Below are positions 34,934 through 43,315 of a DNA stretch of 64,000 nt, piece by piece. The stretch's first letter is position 1, and every line of letters starts with the position of its first letter. A program made the translations under genes and the position numbers. Where the stretch lies: contig NZ_BMLV01000002.1 of assembly GCF_014645495.1 (NCBI RefSeq), positions 611,191 through 675,190 of the forward strand. Direction: 5' to 3'. The DNA comes from Cloacibacterium rupense (GTDB taxonomy: Bacteria; Bacteroidota; Bacteroidia; Flavobacteriales; Weeksellaceae). Below the pieces are notes generated by a model, which saw only the letters and a list, made by a program, of their open reading frames with translations, had not been told where the DNA came from and made no database searches.

Positions 34934-35548
34934 TTACAAAATTTCTATTTTGTTTCTTCCAAGTTTTACTTTGCCATCTTCTTCTAAGGATTTTAACAAT
35001 CTAGAAACTACTACTCTTGCGGTTCCTAGTTCATTAGCAAGTTGCTCATGAGTAGTATGTATCATTTTTGTGTTGTTAAGCATAGATTTTTTATGAAGTA
35101 ATGAAAGCAATCGATCGTCTACTTTTTTGAAAGTCACCTCGTTTACCATTTCTAGCAATTCTTCGAATCTTTTATGGTATAATTTGAAAATGTAATCTAG
35201 CCATTCTGGATGCGTTTTTATCAATTGAGTAACTTTTTCTGTTGGTAGAAATAGAATTTCGGCATCTTCCTCTACTTCTGCTTTTACTTTAGAAGTTTCA
35301 CCGTGTAAACCACCAAGAAAAGACATTACGCAACTTTCACCAGCTTTTATGTAATACAACAAGATTTCTCTGCCGTCTTCTTCGGTTCTCATTACCTTTA
35401 TACTACCTTTTGTGACGATAGGTATTGAACGAATTCTTGCATTTTCGTCTAATATAATATCTCCAGCTTCGTAGTTTTTAATAATGCTATATTCGTATAA
35501 CTGAGATAGAAGTTCTGGCGTGGCACTAAATTCTGTTGTTGTTGACAT
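34934..35548 (-). CDS. Crp/Fnr-family transcriptional regulator
   Basis: 204 residues: cyclic-nucleotide-binding-type beta-barrel (about 15-120, with IIKNYEAGDIILDEN and 'YYIKAGESCVMSFLGG'), a dimer helix (DYIFKLYHKRFEELLEMV) and a winged-helix domain (145-204) with 'TTHEQLANELGTARVVVSRLLKSLEEDGKV'. There is no N-terminal Fnr-type Cys cluster; a single Cys in 'GESCVMSF' and its surroundings suggest a redox or persulfide signal rather than cAMP, though this is an inference. It lies four bases downstream of the GreA-like gene and upstream of the sulfur genes it probably controls. Confidence 0.93.
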   Translation of the reverse strand: MSTTTEFSATPELLSQLYEYSIIKNYEAGDIILDENARIRSIPIVTKGSIKVMRTEEDGREILLYYIKAGESCVMSFLGGLHGETSKVKAEVEEDAEILFLPTEKVTQLIKTHPEWLDYIFKLYHKRFEELLEMVNEVTFKKVDDRLLSLLHKKSMLNNTKMIHTTHEQLANELGTARVVVSRLLKSLEEDGKVKLGRNKIEIL

Positions 35549-35552
35549 ATTT

Positions 35553-35996
35553 TTAATTAAAACTAATTATTTTAAGAGTATTTTTCCCAAATTCTACTGC
35601 GTCACCTATTTTTTTAGATTTTAAAGTCTTAAAAATTGGAGCATCTTCAGATACCGAAATTACATCTTTTTCGGCATATTTGAAAACTGGAACCGAAACT
35701 CCCACAAAAATATAATTTTTATCGGTTTCTATTAGGGTTCCTACTTCTATTTCTGTGTGGACTTCTGAAGTAGATTTTTCTAAAATTTGAAGGTTTTGTT
35801 TCGCTATTTTTAGCAATTTTTCGTACCGAAGTTGCATATCTTTGGCTTCGCTTTGTCTGGCATAATCTTCTGGATCTAAGGTCTGGTTTTCATCCAGGTC
35901 AGATTCTGTCTTATATCTTTCTACGGATGATTTTAGATTATTGATTACTTTTTCTTGTTCATCTATAATGGCTGATATAATTTTTGATTTATCCAT
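35553..35996 (-). CDS. GreA/GreB-like protein
   Basis: 147 residues. A coiled-coil N-terminus (1-75, with 'LDENQTLDPEDYARQSEAKD', similar to DksA/TraR-type stretches) is followed by a C-terminal domain whose pattern 'GTLIETDKNYIFVGVSVPVF...DAPIFKTLKSKKIGDAVEF' is that of Gre factors. Proteins of this kind in Bacteroidetes are sometimes misnamed as 3-oxoacyl-ACP synthase. It may bind RNA polymerase. In an operon with the Crp/Fnr gene, four bases apart. Confidence 0.75.
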   Translation of the reverse strand: MDKSKIISAIIDEQEKVINNLKSSVERYKTESDLDENQTLDPEDYARQSEAKDMQLRYEKLLKIAKQNLQILEKSTSEVHTEIEVGTLIETDKNYIFVGVSVPVFKYAEKDVISVSEDAPIFKTLKSKKIGDAVEFGKNTLKIISFN

Positions 35997-36093
35997 AACT
36001 TTATTTTTTAATGAATGAAGTCTAACAAATTTAAGTCTTTTTTAGCTGATAAAGTTCTATTTATAGATGAGGTTTGTCACGATTTTAAGTCCC

Positions 36094-36137
36094 AAAAAAC
36101 AAAACCTTCTTTGCAATATTTCAGCAAAAAAGGTTTT
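36094..36137 (-). terminator. intrinsic terminator after the TonB-dependent receptor gene
   Basis: A 14-bp stem (36101-36114 with 36124-36137, one G-T pair) is followed by T-rich sequence on the minus strand. It closes the copper-type operon. Confidence 0.8.
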
Positions 36138-36165
36138 TAATTAAAGTGATAGTTTATGAAAATTT

Positions 36166-38160
36166 TTAAAAAGTGTAACTAAATCCCACGTTGAAACTTC
36201 TGCCAGGAGATAGAATTCTTTTGGCTTTATCAGTAGAATAAGCTCTACTTAAATGTTCAGAATAAGCTCTGTCAAAAATATTAAGTACATCAAATGTAAG
36301 ATTTGCATTTTTGAATACATTGTATCTCGCATTGAAATCAAAAACCGAAAAGTCTTTGGTCTTTAACTCTCCAAAATTAGGATTGATGCGATCTTGTTTA
36401 CCCGAAAATCTGTAATTAACGCCTAAAGTAATTGGCGAAAAATCTGCTTCTAAACTCCATCTGAAATCTAGTGGAGCAACTTCTGGCAAAGGATTATTGG
36501 TTTTTATATCTTCCGCATAAGTGTAAGCTGCTGCTAATTCTGTTCTGTATTTTGGTAAAAATTGCCAATTAAATCTCGCTTCTGCGCCAGTTTTATAAGC
36601 TTTATCAATATTTTGAATTTGTCTAGTTCCTGGCGAAGACATAGAATATGGCTTTATAGGTACCACAACTCCCGTTATATAATCTTGTAGATGAGAATAA
36701 AAAACATCTGCTTGAAAGAAAACATTTTCTCTTTTGTAGGTGTAAATTAAATCTAACTGATTGTTGGTTTCTGGTTTTATGTCTGGATTCCCCACCAATT
36801 CGTAAGCGTCTATTCCTACTACAAATCTATTGATAAATCTTTCGGTTAAGCTTCCGCTTCTTTGTGCTCGCCCTGCCCAAATTCCTATTTGTGAATTTTT
36901 GGTTAAATTTTGGTTGTAGCCCAAACTTACATTATGGTTGAAGTCACTAGATTTTCCGTCACCATAAAGAGTTTTGAATAATTTAGATAAATCTTTTGCG
37001 TCAGCTTCATTGTAGTCAAATCTCAAAGAAACCACCAATTTAGAATTCGGGAAAGCATATTGATATTCATTAAACCAACCTATTTGATTGATGTGAGAAT
37101 CTTGCCAAGCAGTTCCGTCTCTCATTGGCATTGAGGGAGGCATTGTCATTTTAATATTTTCAGCACCTTCGTGTTTGTAATCAAAGCCTGTATAAAATGT
37201 GTTTTTATTCCAAGCAAATTTAGCTTCTGTTCTTGCGCCGTAAGTAGAAGATTTCACATCAGAAACCATTTTTCTATCAGGAGTTCCCATAGAATGTTTC
37301 ACGTCTGTAACGTAAGAATTAAAATCAATTTGTTTTAAATATTTATGGTTGAATTTTGCCAAATGTTTTAATTGATACATCCACGTTTTGTCATAAATCA
37401 AATCCATACTCAATGCCGCAAATTCAACATCTCTCCCTTGATTGGTGTTGATTTGTAGCGTGGTAATGTTATTTTCATTCCATTTGTAATTTCCTTTAGT
37501 GCCAATGTTATATCTAAGGAAAGCAGAGCGAACTTCGTTGCCATTCCCATCTTTATATCGCTCGCCTTTCTGATAAGAACCGAATAAATCCCAAACTATT
37601 TTTTTTGATGAAACTTGCGTTAAAACTTCATTTCTAATTACATTTCCGTTGGTTTCATAACCTGTAGAAATTCTACCGCCTAATTTTGTTTTGTCTGTAA
37701 AAATAGGAGGAATGGTGATGAAATTAATGGTTCCGCCAAAAGAATTTCCGTTTCTGAAATGATAAGGACCTTTGTAAATTTCTGCTTCTTGTACAGTATT
37801 TAGGTTAACTTGAGAAACAGCAGGATCCATTCTACTAGGGCAAGCATTGATGGCAGCTGCGGCACCATCTATTACGATGTTTAATTGTTCGTATTTGAAA
37901 CCTCTCAAAACAGGATCTGTAGCATAATTTCCTGCTTTTCTAATTCCGTTGATTTCAGGTAAAGAATTCAGAAATTTACCAGCATCGTGATTGAGATTGT
38001 CAGATTGTTTGGTTTCTAGGTTTTGTTTGTTTTGTGATTTTGTAGTGAGTTTAGTAATTTTTACTACTTCTATATTTTTGTATAAACTGTCTTGTTCTTG
38101 TTGTGCAAAAACAACAGTGGAAGCTGCTAAAGAGAGAGCAGCAAGATTTTTAGATTTCAT
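36166..38160 (-). CDS. TonB-dependent receptor of the copper-type locus
   Basis: 664 residues: signal peptide (1-19), plug domain (about 45-160, with 'GIRKAGNYATDPVLRGFKYEQLNIVIDG' and 'GGTINFITIPP') and a 22-strand-type barrel ending in 'RSFNVGFSYTF'. No CarboxypepD-like N-terminal extension, unlike SusC. The plug has a 'NACPSRMDP' loop that is distinctive of receptors in metal and copper-type loci. It is four bases downstream of the 313-aa gene. Substrate uptake of copper or a copper complex is inferred from the neighbouring MbnP/MbnH-like genes. Confidence 0.9.
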   Translation of the reverse strand: MKSKNLAALSLAASTVVFAQQEQDSLYKNIEVVKITKLTTKSQNKQNLETKQSDNLNHDAGKFLNSLPEINGIRKAGNYATDPVLRGFKYEQLNIVIDGAAAAINACPSRMDPAVSQVNLNTVQEAEIYKGPYHFRNGNSFGGTINFITIPPIFTDKTKLGGRISTGYETNGNVIRNEVLTQVSSKKIVWDLFGSYQKGERYKDGNGNEVRSAFLRYNIGTKGNYKWNENNITTLQINTNQGRDVEFAALSMDLIYDKTWMYQLKHLAKFNHKYLKQIDFNSYVTDVKHSMGTPDRKMVSDVKSSTYGARTEAKFAWNKNTFYTGFDYKHEGAENIKMTMPPSMPMRDGTAWQDSHINQIGWFNEYQYAFPNSKLVVSLRFDYNEADAKDLSKLFKTLYGDGKSSDFNHNVSLGYNQNLTKNSQIGIWAGRAQRSGSLTERFINRFVVGIDAYELVGNPDIKPETNNQLDLIYTYKRENVFFQADVFYSHLQDYITGVVVPIKPYSMSSPGTRQIQNIDKAYKTGAEARFNWQFLPKYRTELAAAYTYAEDIKTNNPLPEVAPLDFRWSLEADFSPITLGVNYRFSGKQDRINPNFGELKTKDFSVFDFNARYNVFKNANLTFDVLNIFDRAYSEHLSRAYSTDKAKRILSPGRSFNVGFSYTF

Positions 38161-38163
38161 TTT

Positions 38164-39105
38164 TTAGAAATTAAGATTGATATACAGTGAGTTTCTAGAG
38201 ATAATCTCCACCATATTATTATTAAGTTTTGAAACAAAAGGATTTTGAAATTCTGCACCTATATTTATTTTTCTGAAAGATGCTTCTAGCCCTGCTTTTC
38301 CTAAAATAGCATAACCACCAGTGTTGTGAACAGGGTCTCCTAACTGTACATTTTCAAAATATTTTTCATACTGAACTCCAATCTTTGGAGATAATTTCCA
38401 ATTATTATAATTCAATATGTAGTAAAGATTAAGTTGAGAGTTCCATTGGTCACCAAATCGGTAGTATTTTTCGTTTTGGTTTTTGAAGGTGTAATCCGTT
38501 GTAATTTGGGCAGCAAAATTATTTTTGAAATAGGTGTAATTTACAATTGCTGAATAATCCCAACTGCCTGTTCCTAACTGAAAACTTGGGTTGAATGAAC
38601 TTGCATTGGCTTCATTGAATTTTCCTGTTGGTATTTTCATCCCCAGTCCGAAGTGAAGTTTCTGATTTTTAATTTTTTCAGTGTTCAGAATCTGATAAAT
38701 GGCCATTACAGAAATATCTCCTATGCCGTTTATTTTTTGCTTCGGATTACCCTCTTTTTCGTGAAAATGATAAGGAACAGAAGTATAAATTTCAAATTTT
38801 TTCCAAACAGGAATTCTAGCCCAAAGTTGAAGCGTGTTGTATCTTTCACTATGAGTTGGTTCAGATTCAAATTGATAAATTTTTGATTTATAATGTTGAT
38901 TAAGGTATTTGACACCAATGAATTGAGGATTGAGAATGCTCTCAAAACCAGAAGAAGCTCCGCCTGCAGAACAACCACAAGCGTCACAATCGTCTAACAA
39001 AAAATGATTTTCAGTTACCCTCGGGATTTGCAAACTGTCTGAAATGTTCTTGCCAAATAGAGTTACGGCAAACGTAGATAATAAAATGATGAATAAATTT
39101 TTCAT
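38164..39105 (-). CDS. exported protein with Cys motif near the mature N-terminus
   Basis: 313 residues with a signal peptide (1-18). The mature start has 'DDCDACGCSAGGASSGFES' near residues 37-55, three Cys within six residues, a likely metal site. The rest is a series of beta-strands ('LWARIPVWKKFEIYTSVPYHFHEKEG', 'LHFGLGMKIPTGKFNEANASSFNPSFQLGTGSWDYS') that resembles the transporter-like/MetA barrel family of outer-membrane proteins. It sits between the di-haem and receptor genes (nine and three bases of spacing) and is conserved in such loci as far as I recall. Confidence 0.75.
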   Translation of the reverse strand: MKNLFIILLSTFAVTLFGKNISDSLQIPRVTENHFLLDDCDACGCSAGGASSGFESILNPQFIGVKYLNQHYKSKIYQFESEPTHSERYNTLQLWARIPVWKKFEIYTSVPYHFHEKEGNPKQKINGIGDISVMAIYQILNTEKIKNQKLHFGLGMKIPTGKFNEANASSFNPSFQLGTGSWDYSAIVNYTYFKNNFAAQITTDYTFKNQNEKYYRFGDQWNSQLNLYYILNYNNWKLSPKIGVQYEKYFENVQLGDPVHNTGGYAILGKAGLEASFRKINIGAEFQNPFVSKLNNNMVEIISRNSLYINLNF

Positions 39106-39114
39106 TCTTGAAAA

Positions 39115-40164
39115 TTATTCTGCAAAGGCAGGATTGCTAATAAATTTTTGGTCGCTTAGTGTCTTTAAAAAAGCGATGAGGTAAGTTTTTTCTGTTTCAG
39201 TAAGTGGAATTCCTACTTTACCTGGCACTTTTTTAAATTCTGGGTCTAAATTCGGATTGTCAACTACACCATCACTATAAAAATCAAGCAATGCCTTTAA
39301 TGTTTGAAATCTTCCATCGTGAGTATATGGAGCGGTATATTCTACGTTTCTAAGACTCGGGACTCTAAATTTCAGAAAATCTTCGTCTTTTCCTGAGACT
39401 CTTTTTCTGCCCTCGTCCTTAAATATAGGGTGATACGGAATTCCTGTATTTCTGTAAGATTGGTCTGTAAATAAATCTGTAGCGTGGCATGTAGCACATT
39501 TATTTTTAAAAATTGTATAGCCTTGTTGCTCATCAGCAGTAAAACTAGCACCTTCATTTCGTACTACTTTATCATACTTAGAATCTGCAGAAATCATCGT
39601 AGAAACAAATTGTGTTATTGCTTTCAAAATTCTCTCTGCGGTAATGTTTTTATCACCGTAAACTATGGTAAAAAGACGTTGATAATCTTTATCATCTTTT
39701 AGTTTTACAGCTATGTTAGACATGGTTTCGTCCATTTCTACTTCAGTGGTAATCGGGATGATGGGTTGAGTTTCTAAATGCGTAACAGAACCGTCCCACA
39801 TAAATTTATCTAACCATATTAAATTCTGAATAGGTGGTGTGTTTCTGAAACCTTCTCTGCCTTCTACACCATGGCTAATAGAATGCCCGTGATGTGTAAA
39901 AGCATTTTCTTGTATATGACAAAACGCACAAGCTACGGCGTTGTCTTTTGCTAATCTGCCGTCATAAAATAGTTTTTTCCCTAGTTCTACGCCATAAACT
40001 GTAGGTTCGTAACCTGCTACATTAAATTTAGTTGCAGGGAAATTAGACGGTAATTTTAAATCTATTTTTGAATTGGTAGGATAATTAATGTCTTCGTCTT
40101 TATCACATTGTAAGAGAACAAAAAAACTAAATATCACCACAATCAAAATGAAATATTTTTTCAT
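39115..40164 (-). CDS. di-haem cytochrome c peroxidase / MbnH-like lipoprotein
   Basis: 349 residues with a lipobox (LLQC, Cys20) and two CxxCH haem sites, CAFCH at 79-83 and CATCH at 223-227, the layout of bacterial di-haem peroxidases of the MauG/MbnH type. Methionine/His ligands include 'HHGHSISHG' near 91. In methanotrophs MbnH oxidises a Trp of MbnP to kynurenine so that MbnP binds copper; here the MbnP-like gene lies directly upstream, so this is the probable role. Whether it is peroxidase or modifying enzyme cannot be told from sequence. Confidence 0.92.
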   Translation of the reverse strand: MKKYFILIVVIFSFFVLLQCDKDEDINYPTNSKIDLKLPSNFPATKFNVAGYEPTVYGVELGKKLFYDGRLAKDNAVACAFCHIQENAFTHHGHSISHGVEGREGFRNTPPIQNLIWLDKFMWDGSVTHLETQPIIPITTEVEMDETMSNIAVKLKDDKDYQRLFTIVYGDKNITAERILKAITQFVSTMISADSKYDKVVRNEGASFTADEQQGYTIFKNKCATCHATDLFTDQSYRNTGIPYHPIFKDEGRKRVSGKDEDFLKFRVPSLRNVEYTAPYTHDGRFQTLKALLDFYSDGVVDNPNLDPEFKKVPGKVGIPLTETEKTYLIAFLKTLSDQKFISNPAFAE

Positions 40165-40177
40165 AGTATAAATAAAG

Positions 40178-40214
40178 AAAAACTATTGACGAAGTCTTTT
40201 CGCCAATAGTTTTT
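40178..40214 (-). terminator. hairpin with T runs between the MbnP-like and MbnH-like genes
   Basis: A 13-bp stem with one mismatch (about 40181-40193 with 40199-40211) has T/A runs at both sides. It follows the MbnP-like stop by about ten bases and may end most transcripts there, giving more MbnP than downstream enzyme. Confidence 0.7.
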
Positions 40215-40224
40215 TTTGAAGAAA

Positions 40225-41064
40225 TTAATCGTTATGTACGTGGTCTATATAGAACATTTCAGTCATGTTTTCCACTCCTTGTGCTACTAATGGTTTTGTA
40301 GGATGCATTCCTATTTTATTGGTGTCATCTAACACAATTTTATTCTTCCCACTCAAAAATTTATTTATAGAAGCCATAATGTGAATTTGAGGAGCAATAT
40401 TTTTTCTAACTTTAGCATTGCTAGGAAGAGTAAGGGTAATTTCTTTATAGACATTTGGAGTTGCAGAAACAGTAGGATCTCCTATGTTACCAGAATGAAA
40501 TTGAAATTTATTAGCAACTATAGGTGCGCTACCAGAAGTGTCACCAAAATTACCTTCAAAATTGGCAAATTTATAACCAGAAGCCCAACTCCAGCTCATG
40601 CTGCTAGCTTTTGCTTTGTCCCAAAAAGAAGCCTGTCCTGCTTGCCCTAGAGTAAATGCTTTAGGAGAAATACCCAAACCAAATCTTACTTGTTTGTAAT
40701 CACCAGCAGGAATGTCTGACAATACAAAATTGCTACTAGTAGCTGTGGTTGCTTGATCTACAATAAATGCACCTTTATCTGGATCGTCATAATTGTATTT
40801 TACTTCAGTTCCGTCTGTTTTTATTAAAACTACATTGCTTACAATATATTTCAAAGAAGTAAAAGTGTGTTTTTGCCCAGAAGATGAGGTTAAAACGGTT
40901 TGTCCAACAGTAATTGTCCCTACGTTGTCTATAGTGTTTTCAAATTTTAAAGTTAAGTTGTTTTTATCATTTGCACTGAATTCTGCCTCATCATCTCTGT
41001 TACACGAGACTAGTGCTAAAGAACTTACCGTTAATGCCAATATAATGTTTCTGAATTTTTTCAT
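40225..41064 (-). CDS. MbnP-like copper-binding lipoprotein
   Basis: 279 residues with a lipobox (LVSC, Cys21). The family pattern is clear: 'LTLKFENTIDNVGTITVGQ', 'FTSLKYIVSNVVLIKTDGTEV', 'IPAGDYKQVRFGLGI', 'SWSWASGYKFANFEG', and a C-terminal 'GIHP..LV' type end with His (KIGMHPTKPLVAQ, DHVHND). Several Trp in SWSWASGYK are candidates for the kynurenine-forming residue. It is upstream of the MbnH-like gene, from which it is separated by a terminator-like hairpin. Confidence 0.85.
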   Translation of the reverse strand: MKKFRNIILALTVSSLALVSCNRDDEAEFSANDKNNLTLKFENTIDNVGTITVGQTVLTSSSGQKHTFTSLKYIVSNVVLIKTDGTEVKYNYDDPDKGAFIVDQATTATSSNFVLSDIPAGDYKQVRFGLGISPKAFTLGQAGQASFWDKAKASSMSWSWASGYKFANFEGNFGDTSGSAPIVANKFQFHSGNIGDPTVSATPNVYKEITLTLPSNAKVRKNIAPQIHIMASINKFLSGKNKIVLDDTNKIGMHPTKPLVAQGVENMTEMFYIDHVHND

Positions 41065-41198
41065 TTTTATACAAATTTTAGTTTAAGTATTAATCAAATA
41101 GGATAATTGAGTGTTCATTTTTTTGAAAAATGAATACAAACAAATGCGCAATTAAAAATATAATTGCAAAAATAAAGTGTGGAAATAAGTGATTAGGT

Positions 41199-41567
41199 TT
41201 AAACTAAAAATTCGGGCGGTTGAAAACCATTTTTTAAATAACCATCTAGAGTGAGTGTATGGTTAATGGAAACAATCTTGGTTTTAGCTGAAAAAACTAC
41301 AGGATTTTTAATAATGAATTCTGCATTTTTAGCAGGAAGCACATGTAATTCAAAAGAATACTTAATTTGCGAAATAGGGCTTTCTTCTTTCTGAGCCTCT
41401 TTTCTTACCTGACATTTACCAGAACAGTCTAACTCTGGTTTTTGTTTGTTGATACACAATGCTTCGTAATAATCTTTATTAATTTGATAATCAATAAAAT
41501 AGAGTGAGTTTTGGAAACTGGCCCCAAAAATCATTACCGAAAGCAATATGGAAATGAAGAATTTCAT
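41199..41567 (-). CDS. small exported Cys-containing protein of the copper-type locus
   Basis: 122 residues with an N-terminal hydrophobic segment (1-20) and the motif 'CINKQKPELDCSGKCQVRK' (Cys at about 39, 48 and 52), recurring in small Bacteroidetes proteins next to metal transport genes. The tail has 'PPEFLV' at the very end. It is the first gene of the locus, with a promoter directly upstream. The motif suggests metal binding or sensing; the function is unknown. Confidence 0.65.
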   Translation of the reverse strand: MKFFISILLSVMIFGASFQNSLYFIDYQINKDYYEALCINKQKPELDCSGKCQVRKEAQKEESPISQIKYSFELHVLPAKNAEFIIKNPVVFSAKTKIVSINHTLTLDGYLKNGFQPPEFLV

Positions 41568-41575
41568 CAGTTTTG

Positions 41576-41605
41576 CAAAGATATTAATTTGAGTTTAATC
41601 AAAAA
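41576..41605 (-). promoter_or_regulatory. promoter of the copper-type locus
   Basis: On the minus strand TTTTTG (41605-41600), 16 bases, then TATCTTTG (41583-41576) match the Bacteroidetes -33 and -7 elements. The start codon of the 122-aa gene is eight bases further on, so the leader is very short. Confidence 0.6.
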
Positions 41606-41703
41606 CTGATATTTATCATTTTTTTCTTTTGCGTAGATTTCAATTAAAATTTTCAATAAAGTTTTTGAAATATTACTAAATTTAGGCTTTCAAAAAAACA
41701 GAA

Positions 41704-43239
41704 ATGGCAGACAAAACAAAATTTATTGAAGAGCTCAACGCTAAATACCAACCAAAAGGAGAGTACATAGTTCTAGGAAAAGGAATGCTAGACGGAGAAG
41801 TAATCACCGAAGTAGATGTAAATATTCCGCTTAAAACCATTAACAGGCATGGCCTGATTGCTGGAGCTACGGGTACTGGTAAAACCAAAACTTTGCAAGT
41901 TTTTGTAGAACAACTTTCGCACAAAGGAATACCTACTTTGGTGATGGATATTAAAGGAGATTTATCTGGAATTGCGGTAGAAGGTGAACAAAATGATAAA
42001 ATAAATGAGCGTTATGCTAAAACCCAATTACCTTATCAGCCTCAATCTTTTCCTGTAGAATTAATGACCATTTCTGCTGAAAAAGGTTTGAAATTGAGAG
42101 CTACTGTTACAGAATTTGGTCCAGTCTTACTTTCTAAAATTTTAGGATTAAATGAAACTCAGTCTAGCATAATGTCTATTGTTTTTAAATATGCTGATGA
42201 TAAAGGCTTACCTTTAATAGATTTAGATGATCTCAAGAAAACATTACAATACGTTACCGATAATGATGCGGGTAAAAAAGAATTAGCAGATAATTATGGA
42301 GCTATTTCTCCTGCTTCTTTAGGTGCAATTCTCCGTTCTATTGTTGCTTTAGAACAACAAGGAGCAACGAGTTTTTTCGGTGAACCGAGTTTTGATGTAG
42401 AGGATTTATTACAAACAAGAGGCGGAAAAGGCGTGGTAAATGTTTTGAGAGTTGCTGATATACAAAATCAACCGCAATTGTTTTCTACGTTTATGCTTTC
42501 GCTTTTTGCCGAAATTTATATGACTTTTCCTGAAGAAGGAGACAGCGGAAAACCAAAACTGGTTCTTTTTATAGACGAGGCGCATTTAATTTTCAATGAA
42601 GCAAGTAAAGCGCTACTTTCACAAATTGAAACCATGGTGAAATTGATACGTTCTAAAGGAGTTGGAATTTATTTTATTACCCAAATTCCAGGAGATGTTC
42701 CCGAAAATGTTTTGGCTCAGTTAGGTTTAAAAATTCAACATGCATTACGTGGTTTTACTGCAAAAGATAGAAAAGAAATAGACAAAGCGGTAGAAAATTA
42801 TCCTATTACAGAGTATTATGATGCAGCGAACTTAATTCAAAATTTAGGAATTGGAGAGGCTTTTGTTACTGCTCTTGATGAAAAAGGGATTCCTACACCT
42901 TTGGTACAAACGTATTTGATTTCGCCAGAATCTAGAATGGATGTTTTATCTTCTGATGAGATAGATGATTTGGTAAATGCATCAGATTTAGCAGAAAAGT
43001 ATAATCAAGACGTTAATAAAGAATCTGCTTATGAAATTCTTGCGAAAAGAATGGAACAAGCAGCAGCAGTAGAACAAGAAGTAGAACAAGAAAAATCTAC
43101 AGCAAGACAACCCAAAGAAGAACCAGGAATGTTCGAGCAAGTTTTAAAATCTAGAGCTGGTAGAACTTTTACTAATACATTGGCAAGAGAAGGTGCTAAA
43201 TTTGTTTTAGGAATGTTTGGCTTGAAGATGAGACGATAA
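41704..43239 (+). CDS. HerA-like helicase (DUF853)
   Basis: 511 residues: Walker A GATGTGKTKTLQVF near 58, 'TLVMDIKGDLSGIA' near 80, Walker B 'LVLFIDEAHLIFNEA' near 288, and 'YFITQIPGDVPENVLAQLGLKIQHALRGF' containing the arginine-finger region. This is the HerA-like / DUF853 P-loop family, related to FtsK-type translocases. The C-terminus carries a Glu/Gln-rich linker followed by a short helix. No NurA nuclease gene is adjacent, so the role in DNA processing is not defined. Confidence 0.88.
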   Translation: MADKTKFIEELNAKYQPKGEYIVLGKGMLDGEVITEVDVNIPLKTINRHGLIAGATGTGKTKTLQVFVEQLSHKGIPTLVMDIKGDLSGIAVEGEQNDKINERYAKTQLPYQPQSFPVELMTISAEKGLKLRATVTEFGPVLLSKILGLNETQSSIMSIVFKYADDKGLPLIDLDDLKKTLQYVTDNDAGKKELADNYGAISPASLGAILRSIVALEQQGATSFFGEPSFDVEDLLQTRGGKGVVNVLRVADIQNQPQLFSTFMLSLFAEIYMTFPEEGDSGKPKLVLFIDEAHLIFNEASKALLSQIETMVKLIRSKGVGIYFITQIPGDVPENVLAQLGLKIQHALRGFTAKDRKEIDKAVENYPITEYYDAANLIQNLGIGEAFVTALDEKGIPTPLVQTYLISPESRMDVLSSDEIDDLVNASDLAEKYNQDVNKESAYEILAKRMEQAAAVEQEVEQEKSTARQPKEEPGMFEQVLKSRAGRTFTNTLAREGAKFVLGMFGLKMRR

Positions 43240-43315
43240 CTGAAATATATCATTAATAGAGAAAAATGAACAATTTTTGCTTCCTTTTTTCTTTTTTAAC
43301 ACCATTGAAAACACC

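Noticed and set aside
43277-43315. TTG start for the LRR protein
   Set aside because: The added residues precede an otherwise normal signal peptide, which begins at the ATG at 43316.
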